Program-made: the position numbers and the translations under genes
Notes under the pieces: model-generated
Databases searched by the model: none
Told to the model about the DNA's origin: nothing
The model's input: the letters and a program-made list of their open reading frames with translations, nothing else
From: Vibrio sp. ED004
Lineage (GTDB): Bacteria > Pseudomonadota > Gammaproteobacteria > Enterobacterales > Vibrionaceae
Assembly: GCF_023206395.1 (NCBI RefSeq)
Contig: NZ_CP066149.1
Location: 1,054,001-1,118,000 of the forward strand
Direction of reading: 5' to 3'
Length of the DNA: 64,000 bases
Shown: positions 36,858-46,168 of the stretch, in pieces
How positions within the stretch are numbered: the stretch's first letter is position 1
Layout of the letters: each line of letters begins with the position of its first letter

Positions 36858-39800
36858 TTATTTTTCAAACTTCTTTTCTCGACCTAGCATTAACAGACAC
36901 GGTGTTAGTACCAAGGTCAGTACCGTCGCAAACGCCAACCCGCCAGCAATAGCAGTCGCTAGCTGTGACCACCATTGTGTACTTGGCGCGCCAAATTCTA
37001 TCTTTTGATTAATCAGGTCGATGTTCATCTCTAACACCATCGGCATCAAACCCAAGATAGTCGTAACAGTCGTGAGCATGACCGGTCTTAGACGCTGAAC
37101 ACCGGTTCTTAGAATCGCATCTCGCTTGTCCAAACCTCTTTTAATCAATTGGTTATAGGTATCAATCAGCACGATGTTGTTGTTCACCACTATCCCTGCT
37201 AGTGCGATGACCCCGATACCCGACATAACAATGCCAAACGGACGCTGGAAGATAAGCAACCCAACAAACACACCAACCGTTGAGAACAATACGGCACTTA
37301 GAATCAAGAACGCTTGATAGAAACTGTTGAACTGAGTAATCAGAATCAAAGCCATTACCGCTAAAGCCACCAAGAAAGCACTTTGTAAGAAGGCTGACGA
37401 GTTCTCTTGTTCTTCGTTTTGGCCGCGGATCCGAAACTCAACACTACTCGGCAGCCCCAATTCACTTAACGCTTGCTCGATCTTTGGCAGTTCGAGCGCA
37501 AGGTTATAGCCCTCTTCCATATCCGCCATGATGTTCACCACACGCTTTCCATCGAGGCGCTTAATCGTGTCCTGTTTATGGTCGGGAACAATCTGAGCAA
37601 AGTTGGTGATTGGTACTAAGCCTGCTGGCGTTTTGACTCTTAACTGGTCAAAGCGTCCGATATCCCTCTTGTCATTAGGGTAACGCACCAAGATGTCGAC
37701 CTCTTCTGATGAGTCATCAGGCAGATAATCCCCAATCTTGAGACCGTTGGTAACGAATTGAACGGTATTGCCGACTAAAGTCGCGTCAGCTGCAAAACGT
37801 GCGGCATCATCACGGCTAATATCCACCTTCCAATCGATGCCATCTTTACTCGCAGTGTCGCTGATATTAGTCAGCGCTTGATTACCATCTGCCCAACCTC
37901 TTACGATCTTTGCTGCCTGATTGAGTTGCTCAGGTGTTTTAGCCGACAGCTCGATAACCAAGTCATTTTCAACTGGAGGCCCAGCATCGGGGAACTTGAA
38001 TTCAATCTCGACACCAGCATATTGATCGGTTTGCACCTTTAATTCATCAATGATCGCTTTAACACTGCGGCGGTATTGCCAATCGACAGGTGTAATTGAT
38101 ATCAAACCAATCTGGTCGTCACCACCGGTACGCGTATAAACGGTATCGAACTCGTCATGATTCAGCATCATCTGTTCAATATCGCGCATGATGTCATCTT
38201 TTTCTTGAATAGAAAGATCACCGTGCGAGCGCACTTTGACGTTAAAGAATGGCGGATCAACTTCAGGGAAAAACTCGGCACCGAGCCCCGCTTTTGAATA
38301 CGTGAAACCAACCGCAACCGCGAGCAGTATCGCACTGAACAGAATCTTAAATGGGTGCTTAATCGCAATCGACAGTGTGTGGTAATACGCCTTGGTTAAG
38401 CCAGTCGCCTCTGAGAAATCACCATTATGCAAAGCCACCATTCGAGCTTGGCTCTGAGACGAGACGTATTGCGGTTTGCCAATCAAACCACCCAACACTG
38501 GCACAAACAACAGCGCCATAATCAATGAAGCAGTCAACGTAGCGATCAGAGTGAGTGGCAGGAATTTCATGAATTCGCCTGTTACATCTGGCCAAAACAG
38601 GAGTGGAGCAAACGCCGCTAAAGTTGTAGCCGTTGATGCCGTTATAGGCCATGCCATTCGTTTAGCTGCATCTCGATAGGCCGCTTTACGCCCTTCCCCT
38701 TCTTGCATTCTCCGGTCGGCAAACTCAGTCACCACAATAGCGCCGTCTACTAGCATCCCCACCGCCATGATCAGAGAAAACAGCACCACGATGTTAACGG
38801 TTAAGCCGAATACAGACAGAACCAATAAACCCGTGAGGAATGATCCAGGAATTGAGATGCCCACCAATAACGCAGTACGCACACCAAGAATCGCGATGAT
38901 CACAATCACGACTAGAATAATGGCGGATAAGATATTGTTTTGCAGATCATTCAGCATGATCTTCACATCTTTAGATTCATCCCAGGTGTATTTAACCAAT
39001 AGATTGTTTGGCCATTCAGCTTGCTGCTGAGCCCCGGCCATTACCGCTTTCACTAACTCAACCGTTTCGATGATGTTCTCACCTGCGCGCTTCTTAATGT
39101 CCAACACAACCGCAGCTTTACCATCTAAACGCGCAAAACTCTCTGGATCTCGAAACGCTCGACGAACTGTCGCCACATCACCAAAAGTTACCACCTGCTT
39201 ACCATCCACTTTGATTGGTAGCTCAAGCACATCCTTTAACGAATTAAACACCGAAGGTACTTTGACCGAGAAACGACCATAGCCAGTATCGACAAAACCC
39301 GCGGCAACCACTCGGTTGTTCAAAGCGATCAGATTGTAGATATCAGCTTGATCTAGGCTGTAGCTCTCCATCAATAGAGGATCAACGATGATTTCAACGA
39401 TGTCTTCCCTATCACCCGCAATATCAACCTCTAATATCTGGCGATAGCTTTCGAGTTTATCTCCCACTTCTCGGGCAATTTGTACGATAGTGCGTTCAGG
39501 AACGGTGCCGAATAACACAACAGAAAGTACTGGCTGCTCAGAAGCGAGTGTGACTTCATTTACGGTTGGCTCATCACTGTCTTCTGGTAACTTTGGTTTG
39601 GCGAGATCAACGGCGTCACGAACATCCGCCATTGCCTTTGTTAGATCGACTCCAACATTAAACTCCAACACAACAGAGGCGTGGCCTTCTGCTGCGGTTG
39701 CCGTCATCTCTTTTACGCCCTCAATCGACCTCAGTTCTTGCTCGATAGGTCGAACTAAAAGACGCTCAGCATCCGTTGGCGAGATCCCTTGGTGCCCGAC

Positions 39801-39947
39801 TGAAACGTAGATAATCGGGATGGTAATGTCTGGGCTCGATTCTTTGGGGATCGTGATATAGGTAATGACACCTGCAACCAAGATGAGCGCCAAAAGAGAG
39901 AGCATTGTTCGAGCACGAGACAAGGCTGCATCAATAATTGAATACAT
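36858..39947 (-). CDS. RND-family efflux transporter permease
   Basis: An inner-membrane drug/proton antiporter-like protein of 1029 residues with 12 helices and two large periplasmic loops, of the AcrB superfamily. The opening RARTMLSLLALILVAGVITY and the duplicated layout are clear. The proton-relay positions differ from AcrB: the helix-4 pair is D401-G (VDGAIVV) instead of D-D, and the helix-10 lysine is replaced in GIVVNNNIVLID. It is the downstream partner of the adaptor gene (10-base gap). No outer-membrane channel gene is adjacent, so TolC is the likely partner. The substrate is unknown. Confidence 0.92.
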   Translation of the reverse strand: MYSIIDAALSRARTMLSLLALILVAGVITYITIPKESSPDITIPIIYVSVGHQGISPTDAERLLVRPIEQELRSIEGVKEMTATAAEGHASVVLEFNVGVDLTKAMADVRDAVDLAKPKLPEDSDEPTVNEVTLASEQPVLSVVLFGTVPERTIVQIAREVGDKLESYRQILEVDIAGDREDIVEIIVDPLLMESYSLDQADIYNLIALNNRVVAAGFVDTGYGRFSVKVPSVFNSLKDVLELPIKVDGKQVVTFGDVATVRRAFRDPESFARLDGKAAVVLDIKKRAGENIIETVELVKAVMAGAQQQAEWPNNLLVKYTWDESKDVKIMLNDLQNNILSAIILVVIVIIAILGVRTALLVGISIPGSFLTGLLVLSVFGLTVNIVVLFSLIMAVGMLVDGAIVVTEFADRRMQEGEGRKAAYRDAAKRMAWPITASTATTLAAFAPLLFWPDVTGEFMKFLPLTLIATLTASLIMALLFVPVLGGLIGKPQYVSSQSQARMVALHNGDFSEATGLTKAYYHTLSIAIKHPFKILFSAILLAVAVGFTYSKAGLGAEFFPEVDPPFFNVKVRSHGDLSIQEKDDIMRDIEQMMLNHDEFDTVYTRTGGDDQIGLISITPVDWQYRRSVKAIIDELKVQTDQYAGVEIEFKFPDAGPPVENDLVIELSAKTPEQLNQAAKIVRGWADGNQALTNISDTASKDGIDWKVDISRDDAARFAADATLVGNTVQFVTNGLKIGDYLPDDSSEEVDILVRYPNDKRDIGRFDQLRVKTPAGLVPITNFAQIVPDHKQDTIKRLDGKRVVNIMADMEEGYNLALELPKIEQALSELGLPSSVEFRIRGQNEEQENSSAFLQSAFLVALAVMALILITQFNSFYQAFLILSAVLFSTVGVFVGLLIFQRPFGIVMSGIGVIALAGIVVNNNIVLIDTYNQLIKRGLDKRDAILRTGVQRLRPVMLTTVTTILGLMPMVLEMNIDLINQKIEFGAPSTQWWSQLATAIAGGLAFATVLTLVLTPCLLMLGREKKFEK

Positions 39948-39957
39948 CTGTTATCTC

Positions 39958-41082
39958 CTACTCAGTTGTTACGTTTGAGAGTTCAGCACCTTGCTCGACC
40001 GCAATCACCGAATCACCATCACGCACAAACCCTTGTCCTACAGTGATGATATCGACCCGTTGACCTAAACCCGTGAGCCATACACCATCTTGTTCTGCCT
40101 TAACTAGCTGAATACCGACAAATTTCACGATTGGTGAGTCATCGACTGAAACCAACGTTTTGACCCCAAGGTTACCCGCCTCATCCAAAGCCAACATCGC
40201 AGGTGTCACCTTGATTGCGTCTCTTGTTTCTAGGTTGAGTTTCACTTCAGCGCTAACCCCAGCAGGTAATAGGCCTTCAGAATTATCGATTTCAATCTCG
40301 ATTGGGAAAGTATTGGTTGAGGCCGAAGAAATTCGAGACACATAACGCAAGCGCCCTTCAGCTTCTTCTCTTCCAAGTAAGCGGACCACAGCAGATTGGT
40401 TGACTAACAGATGTTGGATATGGCGCTCACTGACATCGGCCTCAATAACCAGAGGGTCAAGGTCAATCACGCCTGCGACTGGGTCGCCTATACCAACGAA
40501 ATCACCCAACTCGACCATCAAATCTTGAACCACACCCGAAAAAGGCGATGTAATCACAGTATTCTTTAAAGCCAATTCTGCATTGCGCATCATGGCTTTT
40601 GCTTCAGTTAAGGATGCCTCAGCGGTGGTATAAGCGATCTCACCTTGCAGGCCCCTTTTCTTCAGTGACTGCGCCGCTTTGAACTCTTTCTGCTTCAAAC
40701 GATACAGAGCCGATGCTCGCTCTAACTGTATTTCCAAATCACCTTTATCTATCTGAGCAATAGCCTGCCCTGCTTTAACCACATCGCCCTTCACAACGTT
40801 CAATCGAACAATCTTGCCCGCGACTTCCGCCCCTAATCTCGCATGCCTGTCGGGTGCCGTTCGACCGTATAAATCAATGGTTTTAAAGGTGGGTGATGAG
40901 GTGAATGTTTGAAAAGAGACCTTGGCCAACGGGATTTCTGTCGCTGTTTTCTCTGGCGACTCTTCTGCTTGCCCCACTCCTAGGCCAAGCCAGATAGACA
41001 ACAACATCACTAAAATCAGAGACACCAGCCACGGCTGTTTCAGCTTCTGAAAAAGTGGTGAGTTAGAAAATAGAGTGGGCAT
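39958..41082 (-). CDS. RND periplasmic adaptor (membrane fusion protein)
   Basis: The adaptor of the RND pump, 374 residues. It has an N-terminal membrane anchor (PWLVSLILVMLLSIWLGLGV), a lipoyl-like half (VAGKIVRLNVVKGDVVKAGQ), a short alpha-hairpin (LERASALYRLKQKEFKAAQSL) and the matching half (ITSPFSGVVQDLMVELGDFV), then a beta barrel. The 374-base upstream gap (41083-41456) has no regulator gene; it contains the erpA terminator and an imperfect dyad around 41269-41293. Confidence 0.92.
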   Translation of the reverse strand: MPTLFSNSPLFQKLKQPWLVSLILVMLLSIWLGLGVGQAEESPEKTATEIPLAKVSFQTFTSSPTFKTIDLYGRTAPDRHARLGAEVAGKIVRLNVVKGDVVKAGQAIAQIDKGDLEIQLERASALYRLKQKEFKAAQSLKKRGLQGEIAYTTAEASLTEAKAMMRNAELALKNTVITSPFSGVVQDLMVELGDFVGIGDPVAGVIDLDPLVIEADVSERHIQHLLVNQSAVVRLLGREEAEGRLRYVSRISSASTNTFPIEIEIDNSEGLLPAGVSAEVKLNLETRDAIKVTPAMLALDEAGNLGVKTLVSVDDSPIVKFVGIQLVKAEQDGVWLTGLGQRVDIITVGQGFVRDGDSVIAVEQGAELSNVTTE

Positions 41083-41370
41083 AACAAATCCTTTTGTCCG
41101 ATGTGATTAAGGCGCGCTAAATGGCTAAACACTGTCATGTGCAACTTCCTGATACACATAGGTAACCTTAACAGACCAAAACCAAACGAAGTTGGACGCT
41201 ATCGACAGTTTAAAAAATATGCCGTGTACTAAAAATGACAAAATAGAGGGTTGGAATGGTTTTAAAAGCAATGACTTAATATGTCTTAGCAATTTTGAGG
41301 CTGCGTGAAAAACAAAAGCCTTGATCAGAGCCGAGCTTTGTTATGAAGAGAAATTTGGGGATATAAAAAC

Positions 41371-41398
41371 AAAAACGCCGAACATAAGTTCGGCGTTT
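41371..41398 (-). terminator. Intrinsic terminator of erpA
   Basis: AAACGCCGAAC / GTTCGGCGTTT is followed by more T on the minus strand. Confidence 0.88.
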
Positions 41399-41456
41399 CA
41401 ACCTTCTGGCGTAGCTTTCAGCTAAAGCTGTCTTTTAACTCTAGCTATCTTTCAAG

Positions 41457-41798
41457 CTATACGCTGAATGATGCGCCACAGCCACATGTTGTTGTAGCGT
41501 TCGGGTTGTTCACAAAGAAGCGTGCGCCTTCTAGGCCTTCTGTGTAATCAACCATGCCGCCCATAAGGTATTGTAGGCTCATTGGGTCAACAACCAGCGT
41601 TACACCGCTGTTTACAATCGTAGTGTCGCCATCATTTACTTTTTCATCAAATGTGAAGCCGTATTGGAAACCACTACAACCACCACCTGTAATGTATACA
41701 CGTAGTTTTAGTTCTGGGTTTTCTTCTTCAGCGATTAGCGTTTGTACGCGGGTAGCTGCTGCATCAGAAAAAGACAATGGGATATTTACTTCGCTCAC
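41457..41798 (-). CDS. erpA: Iron-sulfur cluster insertion protein ErpA
   Basis: ErpA is an A-type carrier that delivers Fe-S clusters to apoproteins, including those of isoprenoid synthesis. The three ligand cysteines are C41 ([11 protein letters not shown]), C105 and C107 (TTCGCGASF). An upstream in-frame ATG (41831) would add 11 residues; the GTG at 41798 has GAGG six bases upstream and gives the usual 113-residue protein beginning M(V)[14 protein letters not shown]. It is divergent from hemL. Confidence 0.95.
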   Translation of the reverse strand: MSEVNIPLSFSDAAATRVQTLIAEEENPELKLRVYITGGGCSGFQYGFTFDEKVNDGDTTIVNSGVTLVVDPMSLQYLMGGMVDYTEGLEGARFFVNNPNATTTCGCGASFSV

Positions 41799-42094
41799 GA
41801 CAACCTCTCTTACCTGTGTCAAAAACAACATGATACAAATCTAATTCGAGACCAGTGTTGTTGAGTATTTTCTTATATTCGGGGGATTATCTAATACCTG
41901 ACTGAAACGTTCAAGTATTCACCACCGGATCCTTCCTTTTACTGCTGTAAACTCGTCAATATCTGGCAATTAAAACGTGTAACCACACAAAACAACCAGA
42001 TTCGGGCGATTATCTGGGCGAAAGCATTCCTAGTTGGATTAGGGATAGGTACAATGCGTGCCAATTGGTCCGACAGTCAAAAGAGGATATATCA

Positions 42095-43390
42095 ATGACC
42101 AAATCAGCAGAGCTGTACGAAAAAGCACAGCAAACTATTCCTGGTGGCGTAAACTCTCCAGTTCGTGCATTCAATGGCGTAGGTGGTTCTCCAATCTTCG
42201 TTGAACGCGCTGATGGCCCACTTATTTTTGATGCTGATGGTAAAGCATATATCGATTACGTTGGCTCTTGGGGTCCAATGATCCTTGGTCACAACCACGT
42301 TGTTATCCGTGATGCCGTTATTGAAGCAGCTCAACGCGGCCTTAGCTTCGGTGCTCCAACCGAAACTGAAATCAAAATGGCTGAGCTTGTATCTGAGATG
42401 GTCCCATCAATGGAACAGCTACGTATGGTTAGCTCAGGTACAGAAGCAACAATGAGTGCGATTCGTCTTGCTCGTGGCTTCACAGGTCGTGACAAAATTC
42501 TTAAGTTTGAAGGCTGCTACCACGGCCACGCAGACAGCCTACTTGTAAAAGCAGGTTCTGGTGCACTGACTTTAGGTCAACCTAGCTCTCCAGGCGTCCC
42601 AGCTGATTTTGCTAAGCACACGCTTACAGCAACCTTCAACAACCTAGATTCAGTACGTGAGCTATTCGCAGCGAACAAAGGCGAGATCTCGTGCATCATC
42701 GTTGAGCCAGTTGCGGGCAACATGAACTGTATCCCACCCGTAGAAGGCTTCCACGAAGGTCTACGTGAAATCTGTGACCAAGAAGGTGCATTGCTGATCT
42801 TTGATGAAGTAATGACAGGTTTCCGCGTTGCTGAAGGCTGCGCGCAGGCTTACTACAACATCAAACCAGACTTAACATGTCTTGGTAAAGTTATCGGCGG
42901 CGGTATGCCTGTGGGTGCTTTTGGTGGTCGTAAAGAAGTAATGCAATACATCGCACCAACTGGCCCAGTTTACCAAGCAGGTACGCTTTCAGGTAACCCT
43001 GTTGCAATGGCTGCTGGCTACGCATGTTTGAACCTTCTACGTGAAGAAGGCAACGAAAAGCGTCTAGCTTCAAAAACTAAGCAGCTAGCGAATGGCTTTA
43101 AGCAACTTGCTGACAAGCACGGCATCCCGATGCTAGTACACCGAGTTGGTGGTATGTTTGGTTTCTTCTTCACAGACCAAGAAACTGTAACGTGCTACGA
43201 AGATGTAACTAAGTGTGATGTAGAACGCTTCAAGCGCTTCTTCCACTTAATGCTGGATCACGGTGTTTACCTTGCTCCTTCAGCATTCGAAGCAAGCTTT
43301 ACTTCTCTTGCTCATGGTTCAAAAGAGCTGGATGCGACATTAGAAGCCGCTGACCGTTCTCTTGCTATCATTGCTGCTGAAAGCAAATAA
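42095..43390 (+). CDS. hemL: Glutamate-1-semialdehyde 2,1-aminomutase
   Basis: This PLP enzyme makes 5-aminolevulinate in the C5 haem pathway. The PLP lysine lies in [17 protein letters not shown], and the aminotransferase segments [17 protein letters not shown] and [10 protein letters not shown] are present. The ATG at 42095 has AGAGG upstream and gives 431 residues; the in-frame codon at 42065 would add ten residues without family support. Confidence 0.97.
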   Translation: MTKSAELYEKAQQTIPGGVNSPVRAFNGVGGSPIFVERADGPLIFDADGKAYIDYVGSWGPMILGHNHVVIRDAVIEAAQRGLSFGAPTETEIKMAELVSEMVPSMEQLRMVSSGTEATMSAIRLARGFTGRDKILKFEGCYHGHADSLLVKAGSGALTLGQPSSPGVPADFAKHTLTATFNNLDSVRELFAANKGEISCIIVEPVAGNMNCIPPVEGFHEGLREICDQEGALLIFDEVMTGFRVAEGCAQAYYNIKPDLTCLGKVIGGGMPVGAFGGRKEVMQYIAPTGPVYQAGTLSGNPVAMAAGYACLNLLREEGNEKRLASKTKQLANGFKQLADKHGIPMLVHRVGGMFGFFFTDQETVTCYEDVTKCDVERFKRFFHLMLDHGVYLAPSAFEASFTSLAHGSKELDATLEAADRSLAIIAAESK

Positions 43391-43429
43391 TCGAAAGCAC
43401 TTTATAAGTCGCTAACCGATTGAATTTAG

Positions 43430-43453
43430 GGCTGCATTAACGCAGCCCTTTTT
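43430..43453 (+). terminator. Intrinsic terminator of hemL
   Basis: GGGCTGC / GCAGCCC with a 5-base loop is followed by T5. The hairpin could also serve the small gene read from the other side, with a weaker T-run. Confidence 0.85.
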
Positions 43454-43531
43454 AATGCATCGACTAAATTAAACTCGAGTATTTCCGCTTAGATTACCCG
43501 TCAATTTGTTCGAAAATTTAACGAAGAGCGT

Positions 43532-43657
43532 CTAACGTTCCCAGAAAAGGAAAACCAACAACATCAGCGTACCAAGGAACATTCTGAACCAAGGGATCTC
43601 TTTTTTTGTTTGCTGTTGTTCGTCTTGGCATTTCTTATCTTTATCACAGCATCCCAT
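43532..43657 (-). CDS. 41-residue Cys-rich small membrane protein, unknown function
   Basis: A short gene between hemL and the PerM-family gene, on the minus strand. It starts MGCCDKDKKCQ, continues with a Gln/Lys-rich stretch and ends in a single predicted membrane helix (MFLGTLMLLVFLFWER). An excellent ribosome site GAGGAG lies eight bases before the ATG, and a perfect -10 box TATAAT is on the minus strand at 43702-43697, giving a leader of about 33 bases. Three cysteines near the N-terminus (C3, C4, C10) could bind metal or be modified. I do not recognise the family. The overlapping plus-strand frame (43610-43834) is not supported. Confidence 0.7.
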   Translation of the reverse strand: MGCCDKDKKCQDEQQQTKKEIPWFRMFLGTLMLLVFLFWER

Positions 43658-43733
43658 AATCAAAACTCCTCATTGCTAACTCTCTGTTTTGCAGCCATTA
43701 TAAACTCAGAACGCAAATATAGAGACCATTACC

Positions 43734-44819
43734 GTGTCAGAAAAAATCAAAATCAATTCCAGCCACTGGGTGATCATCATTGCCCTGCTTGCGGCGGCTT
43801 ATGCTTGTTACCTGCTTATCGAACCATACGTTAACTCGATAGTGATGGCCTTTATCATTTCACTTTTAATGTTCCCAATCCATGAGTGGCTTGAAAAAAA
43901 GATACCGAATAAAGAAAACGTGGTCTCCCTACTTTCTTGTGTCATCTTAACCTTTATTATCGTAATCCCTTTGTTGGCGGTGTTTGCAGCTATCGTGCAG
44001 CAAGGTTCTTTGTTCTCTCAGAACACCTACCAATGGGTAACACACGGCGGCATTCAAACTCTGTTCGAACACCCTTTAGTTGTGAAAGCCCTATCGTTCG
44101 TGAACAACTATCTGCCTTTTGACAATATTGAACCTCAAGCGATCGCACAAAAGGTCGGTGAATTCGCAACAAGCTTTGGTTCTAAACTTGTTGGAATCAG
44201 CGCAAAAATCCTTGGTGATGCGACCAACTTCTTGATGGATTTCTTCTTGATGTTGTTTGTTCTGTTCTTCTTGTTGAGAGATCACGACAAAATCATCAGT
44301 GTGGTTCGTCATATTCTTCCGCTATCTCGCAGCCAAGAAGACAAACTTCTCACTGAGATTGAGCAAGTTTCTAAATCAGCAGTTATGGGCTCATTCTTAA
44401 CGGCGATTGCACAAGGTTTTGCCGGCGGCTTAGGTATGTGGATTGCAGGTTTCCCAGGGCTCTTCTGGGGCACAATGATGGGCTTCGCCTCGTTCATCCC
44501 TGTGGTCGGTACCGCACTAATCTGGATCCCAGCGGCGACCTACTTATTCCTAACAGGTGATACTACGTGGGCCATTTTCCTAACGGTCTACTGTGTGGCG
44601 ATCGTTGGCTCAATTGACAACCTTCTGCGTCCGCTTCTAATGCAAGGCAGCGCGGGCATGAACACCCTAATGATCTTCTTCTCGCTACTGGGTGGTATCC
44701 AACTATTCGGCTTGATTGGTCTTATCTACGGCCCACTGATTTTTGCGATTACCATTGTTCTATTTAACATCTACGATGAAGAGTTTAAGGACTTTTTAAA
44801 TCAGCAAGACAAGAGTTAA
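43734..44819 (+). CDS. AI-2E transporter family (PerM-like) membrane protein
   Basis: An inner-membrane protein of 361 residues with about eight helices (for example WVIIIALLAAAYACYLLIEPYV and NVVSLLSCVILTFIIVIPLL). The family signature GFASFIPVVGTALIWIPAATYLF is present. Members include permease-like PerM/YdiK proteins and the TqsA exporter; the substrate is not known for this subgroup. The start is GTG at 43734. It is followed by a terminator and rsmC. Confidence 0.85.
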   Translation: MSEKIKINSSHWVIIIALLAAAYACYLLIEPYVNSIVMAFIISLLMFPIHEWLEKKIPNKENVVSLLSCVILTFIIVIPLLAVFAAIVQQGSLFSQNTYQWVTHGGIQTLFEHPLVVKALSFVNNYLPFDNIEPQAIAQKVGEFATSFGSKLVGISAKILGDATNFLMDFFLMLFVLFFLLRDHDKIISVVRHILPLSRSQEDKLLTEIEQVSKSAVMGSFLTAIAQGFAGGLGMWIAGFPGLFWGTMMGFASFIPVVGTALIWIPAATYLFLTGDTTWAIFLTVYCVAIVGSIDNLLRPLLMQGSAGMNTLMIFFSLLGGIQLFGLIGLIYGPLIFAITIVLFNIYDEEFKDFLNQQDKS

Positions 44820-44871
44820 ACCGCTCTTCAATCACTTACTTGCCGAACGAGTATTAAACACTTCAAGCTTT

Positions 44872-44905
44872 GGGCGGATTATGCGAAAATCCGCCCTCAT
44901 TTTTT
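44872..44905 (+). terminator. Intrinsic terminator before rsmC
   Basis: GGGCGGATT / AATCCGCCC with a 7-base loop is followed by TCA and T6, about 50 bases past the PerM-family stop and 25 bases before rsmC. Confidence 0.8.
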
Positions 44906-44929
44906 GCTAACGATTCAATAGAGTGTCCT

Positions 44930-45952
44930 ATGTCAGCTTATATTGCCCCAAGCCAGATTGCTGAGCGCCAACTTGCCTACTTTGAAGGCAAACATGTTTT
45001 AGTTGCCGGTGAGGCTGAAGATTTGTTCCCTGTTGAATTAGCAAAGCACTGTGAATCTGTCTCTGTGTTTACCTCTAATTACAGCTACTACCGTCAGCTT
45101 GAAGGTTATAGCACCATCCAACGTTTTTACGGTGCTGAGTTTACCGAAGAGACCAAAGCTGACCTAGTGATGCTCTACTGGCCGAAAGCCAAGGCAGAAG
45201 CTGAGTATTTGTTAGCTATGTTGTTTGCAAAGCTAGGCAAAGATACCGAGATTGTCGTAGTTGGTGAAAACCGCTCTGGCGTGAAAAGTGTTGAGAAGAT
45301 GTTTATGCCTTACGGCAAGGTCGTAAAATACGATTCAGCGCGTCGCTGTTCTTTCTACTGGGGCCAATGCTTCGAGCAGCCACAAGCTTTCAACTTACAA
45401 GACTGGTTTAAAACCTACACGGTGAACATTGGTGAGCAATCACTTACTGTGAAAAGCCTTCCTGGCGTATTCAGCCACGGCGAGTTCGATGTGGGTAGTC
45501 AACTACTGCTGGATACTTTGCCAAAACTGAAAGGCAAAGTACTGGACTTCGGTTGTGGTGCTGGCGTGTTAGGCGCTGTAATGGCATCTCGTAACCCTGA
45601 TATCGAGCTAGAAATGTGCGATATCAGTGCATTTGCCGTAGCATCAAGCCAAGCCACACTGGAAGCGAATGGTTTAACAGGCAAAGTCTTCGCGTCAGAT
45701 GTTTATTCTGATACAGCACAAGACTACCAATTCATCATCAGTAACCCACCATTCCACTCAGGTTTAGACACCAGTTATAGCGCGACTGAGACCTTACTTG
45801 CGCAGGCACCTAAACATTTGAAGCGTTCTGGTGAGATGATTATTGTCGCGAACAGTTTCTTAAAATACATCCCAATTATTGAGCAAGCGTTTGGAAAATG
45901 CGCGACTCTAAATAAGACCACCAAATTCGCGATCTACCACGCAAGTAAGTAG
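44930..45952 (+). CDS. rsmC: 16S rRNA (guanine-1207-N2)-methyltransferase RsmC
   Basis: RsmC methylates G1207 of 16S rRNA in assembled 30S subunits. The 340-residue protein is a tandem methyltransferase: a degenerate N-terminal half and a C-terminal half with the SAM motif [16 protein letters not shown] and the catalytic ISNPPFHSG. The ATG at 44930 is chosen over an in-frame codon at 44870, because the extra 20 residues are encoded by the terminator hairpin. The homologous start [14 protein letters not shown] supports this. Confidence 0.94.
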   Translation: MSAYIAPSQIAERQLAYFEGKHVLVAGEAEDLFPVELAKHCESVSVFTSNYSYYRQLEGYSTIQRFYGAEFTEETKADLVMLYWPKAKAEAEYLLAMLFAKLGKDTEIVVVGENRSGVKSVEKMFMPYGKVVKYDSARRCSFYWGQCFEQPQAFNLQDWFKTYTVNIGEQSLTVKSLPGVFSHGEFDVGSQLLLDTLPKLKGKVLDFGCGAGVLGAVMASRNPDIELEMCDISAFAVASSQATLEANGLTGKVFASDVYSDTAQDYQFIISNPPFHSGLDTSYSATETLLAQAPKHLKRSGEMIIVANSFLKYIPIIEQAFGKCATLNKTTKFAIYHASK

Positions 45953-45962
45953 CCTCTCTAGC

Positions 45963-45989
45963 ACAGCGCAGGGTCATTATCTGCGCTGT
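45963..45989 (+). terminator. Probable terminator of rsmC
   Basis: ACAGCGCAG / CTGCGCTGT with a 9-base loop; a T-rich stretch follows a few bases later. The remaining gap to chiS shows no gene. Confidence 0.6.
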
Positions 45990-46168
45990 CTGTTCATATT
46001 TTTATCAAAAGTCTATAAAAGTGAGCTTTTGCACACGCTTTAAATACCACTTACTTGTCAAAGTAAAAAAACTCGTTAATTTCGTTAAATTGGAAACCAT
46101 TAATTCTATTCTCTGTACTTGTTTTCGCCCCTTTTAGCAGTACATCAAAGGAAAGTAGTACCAAATTT

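Noticed and set aside
43610..43834. Plus-strand 74-codon frame overlapping the PerM-family start
   Set aside because: It overlaps the better-supported minus-strand small gene and the start of the PerM-family gene, and lacks a ribosome site.
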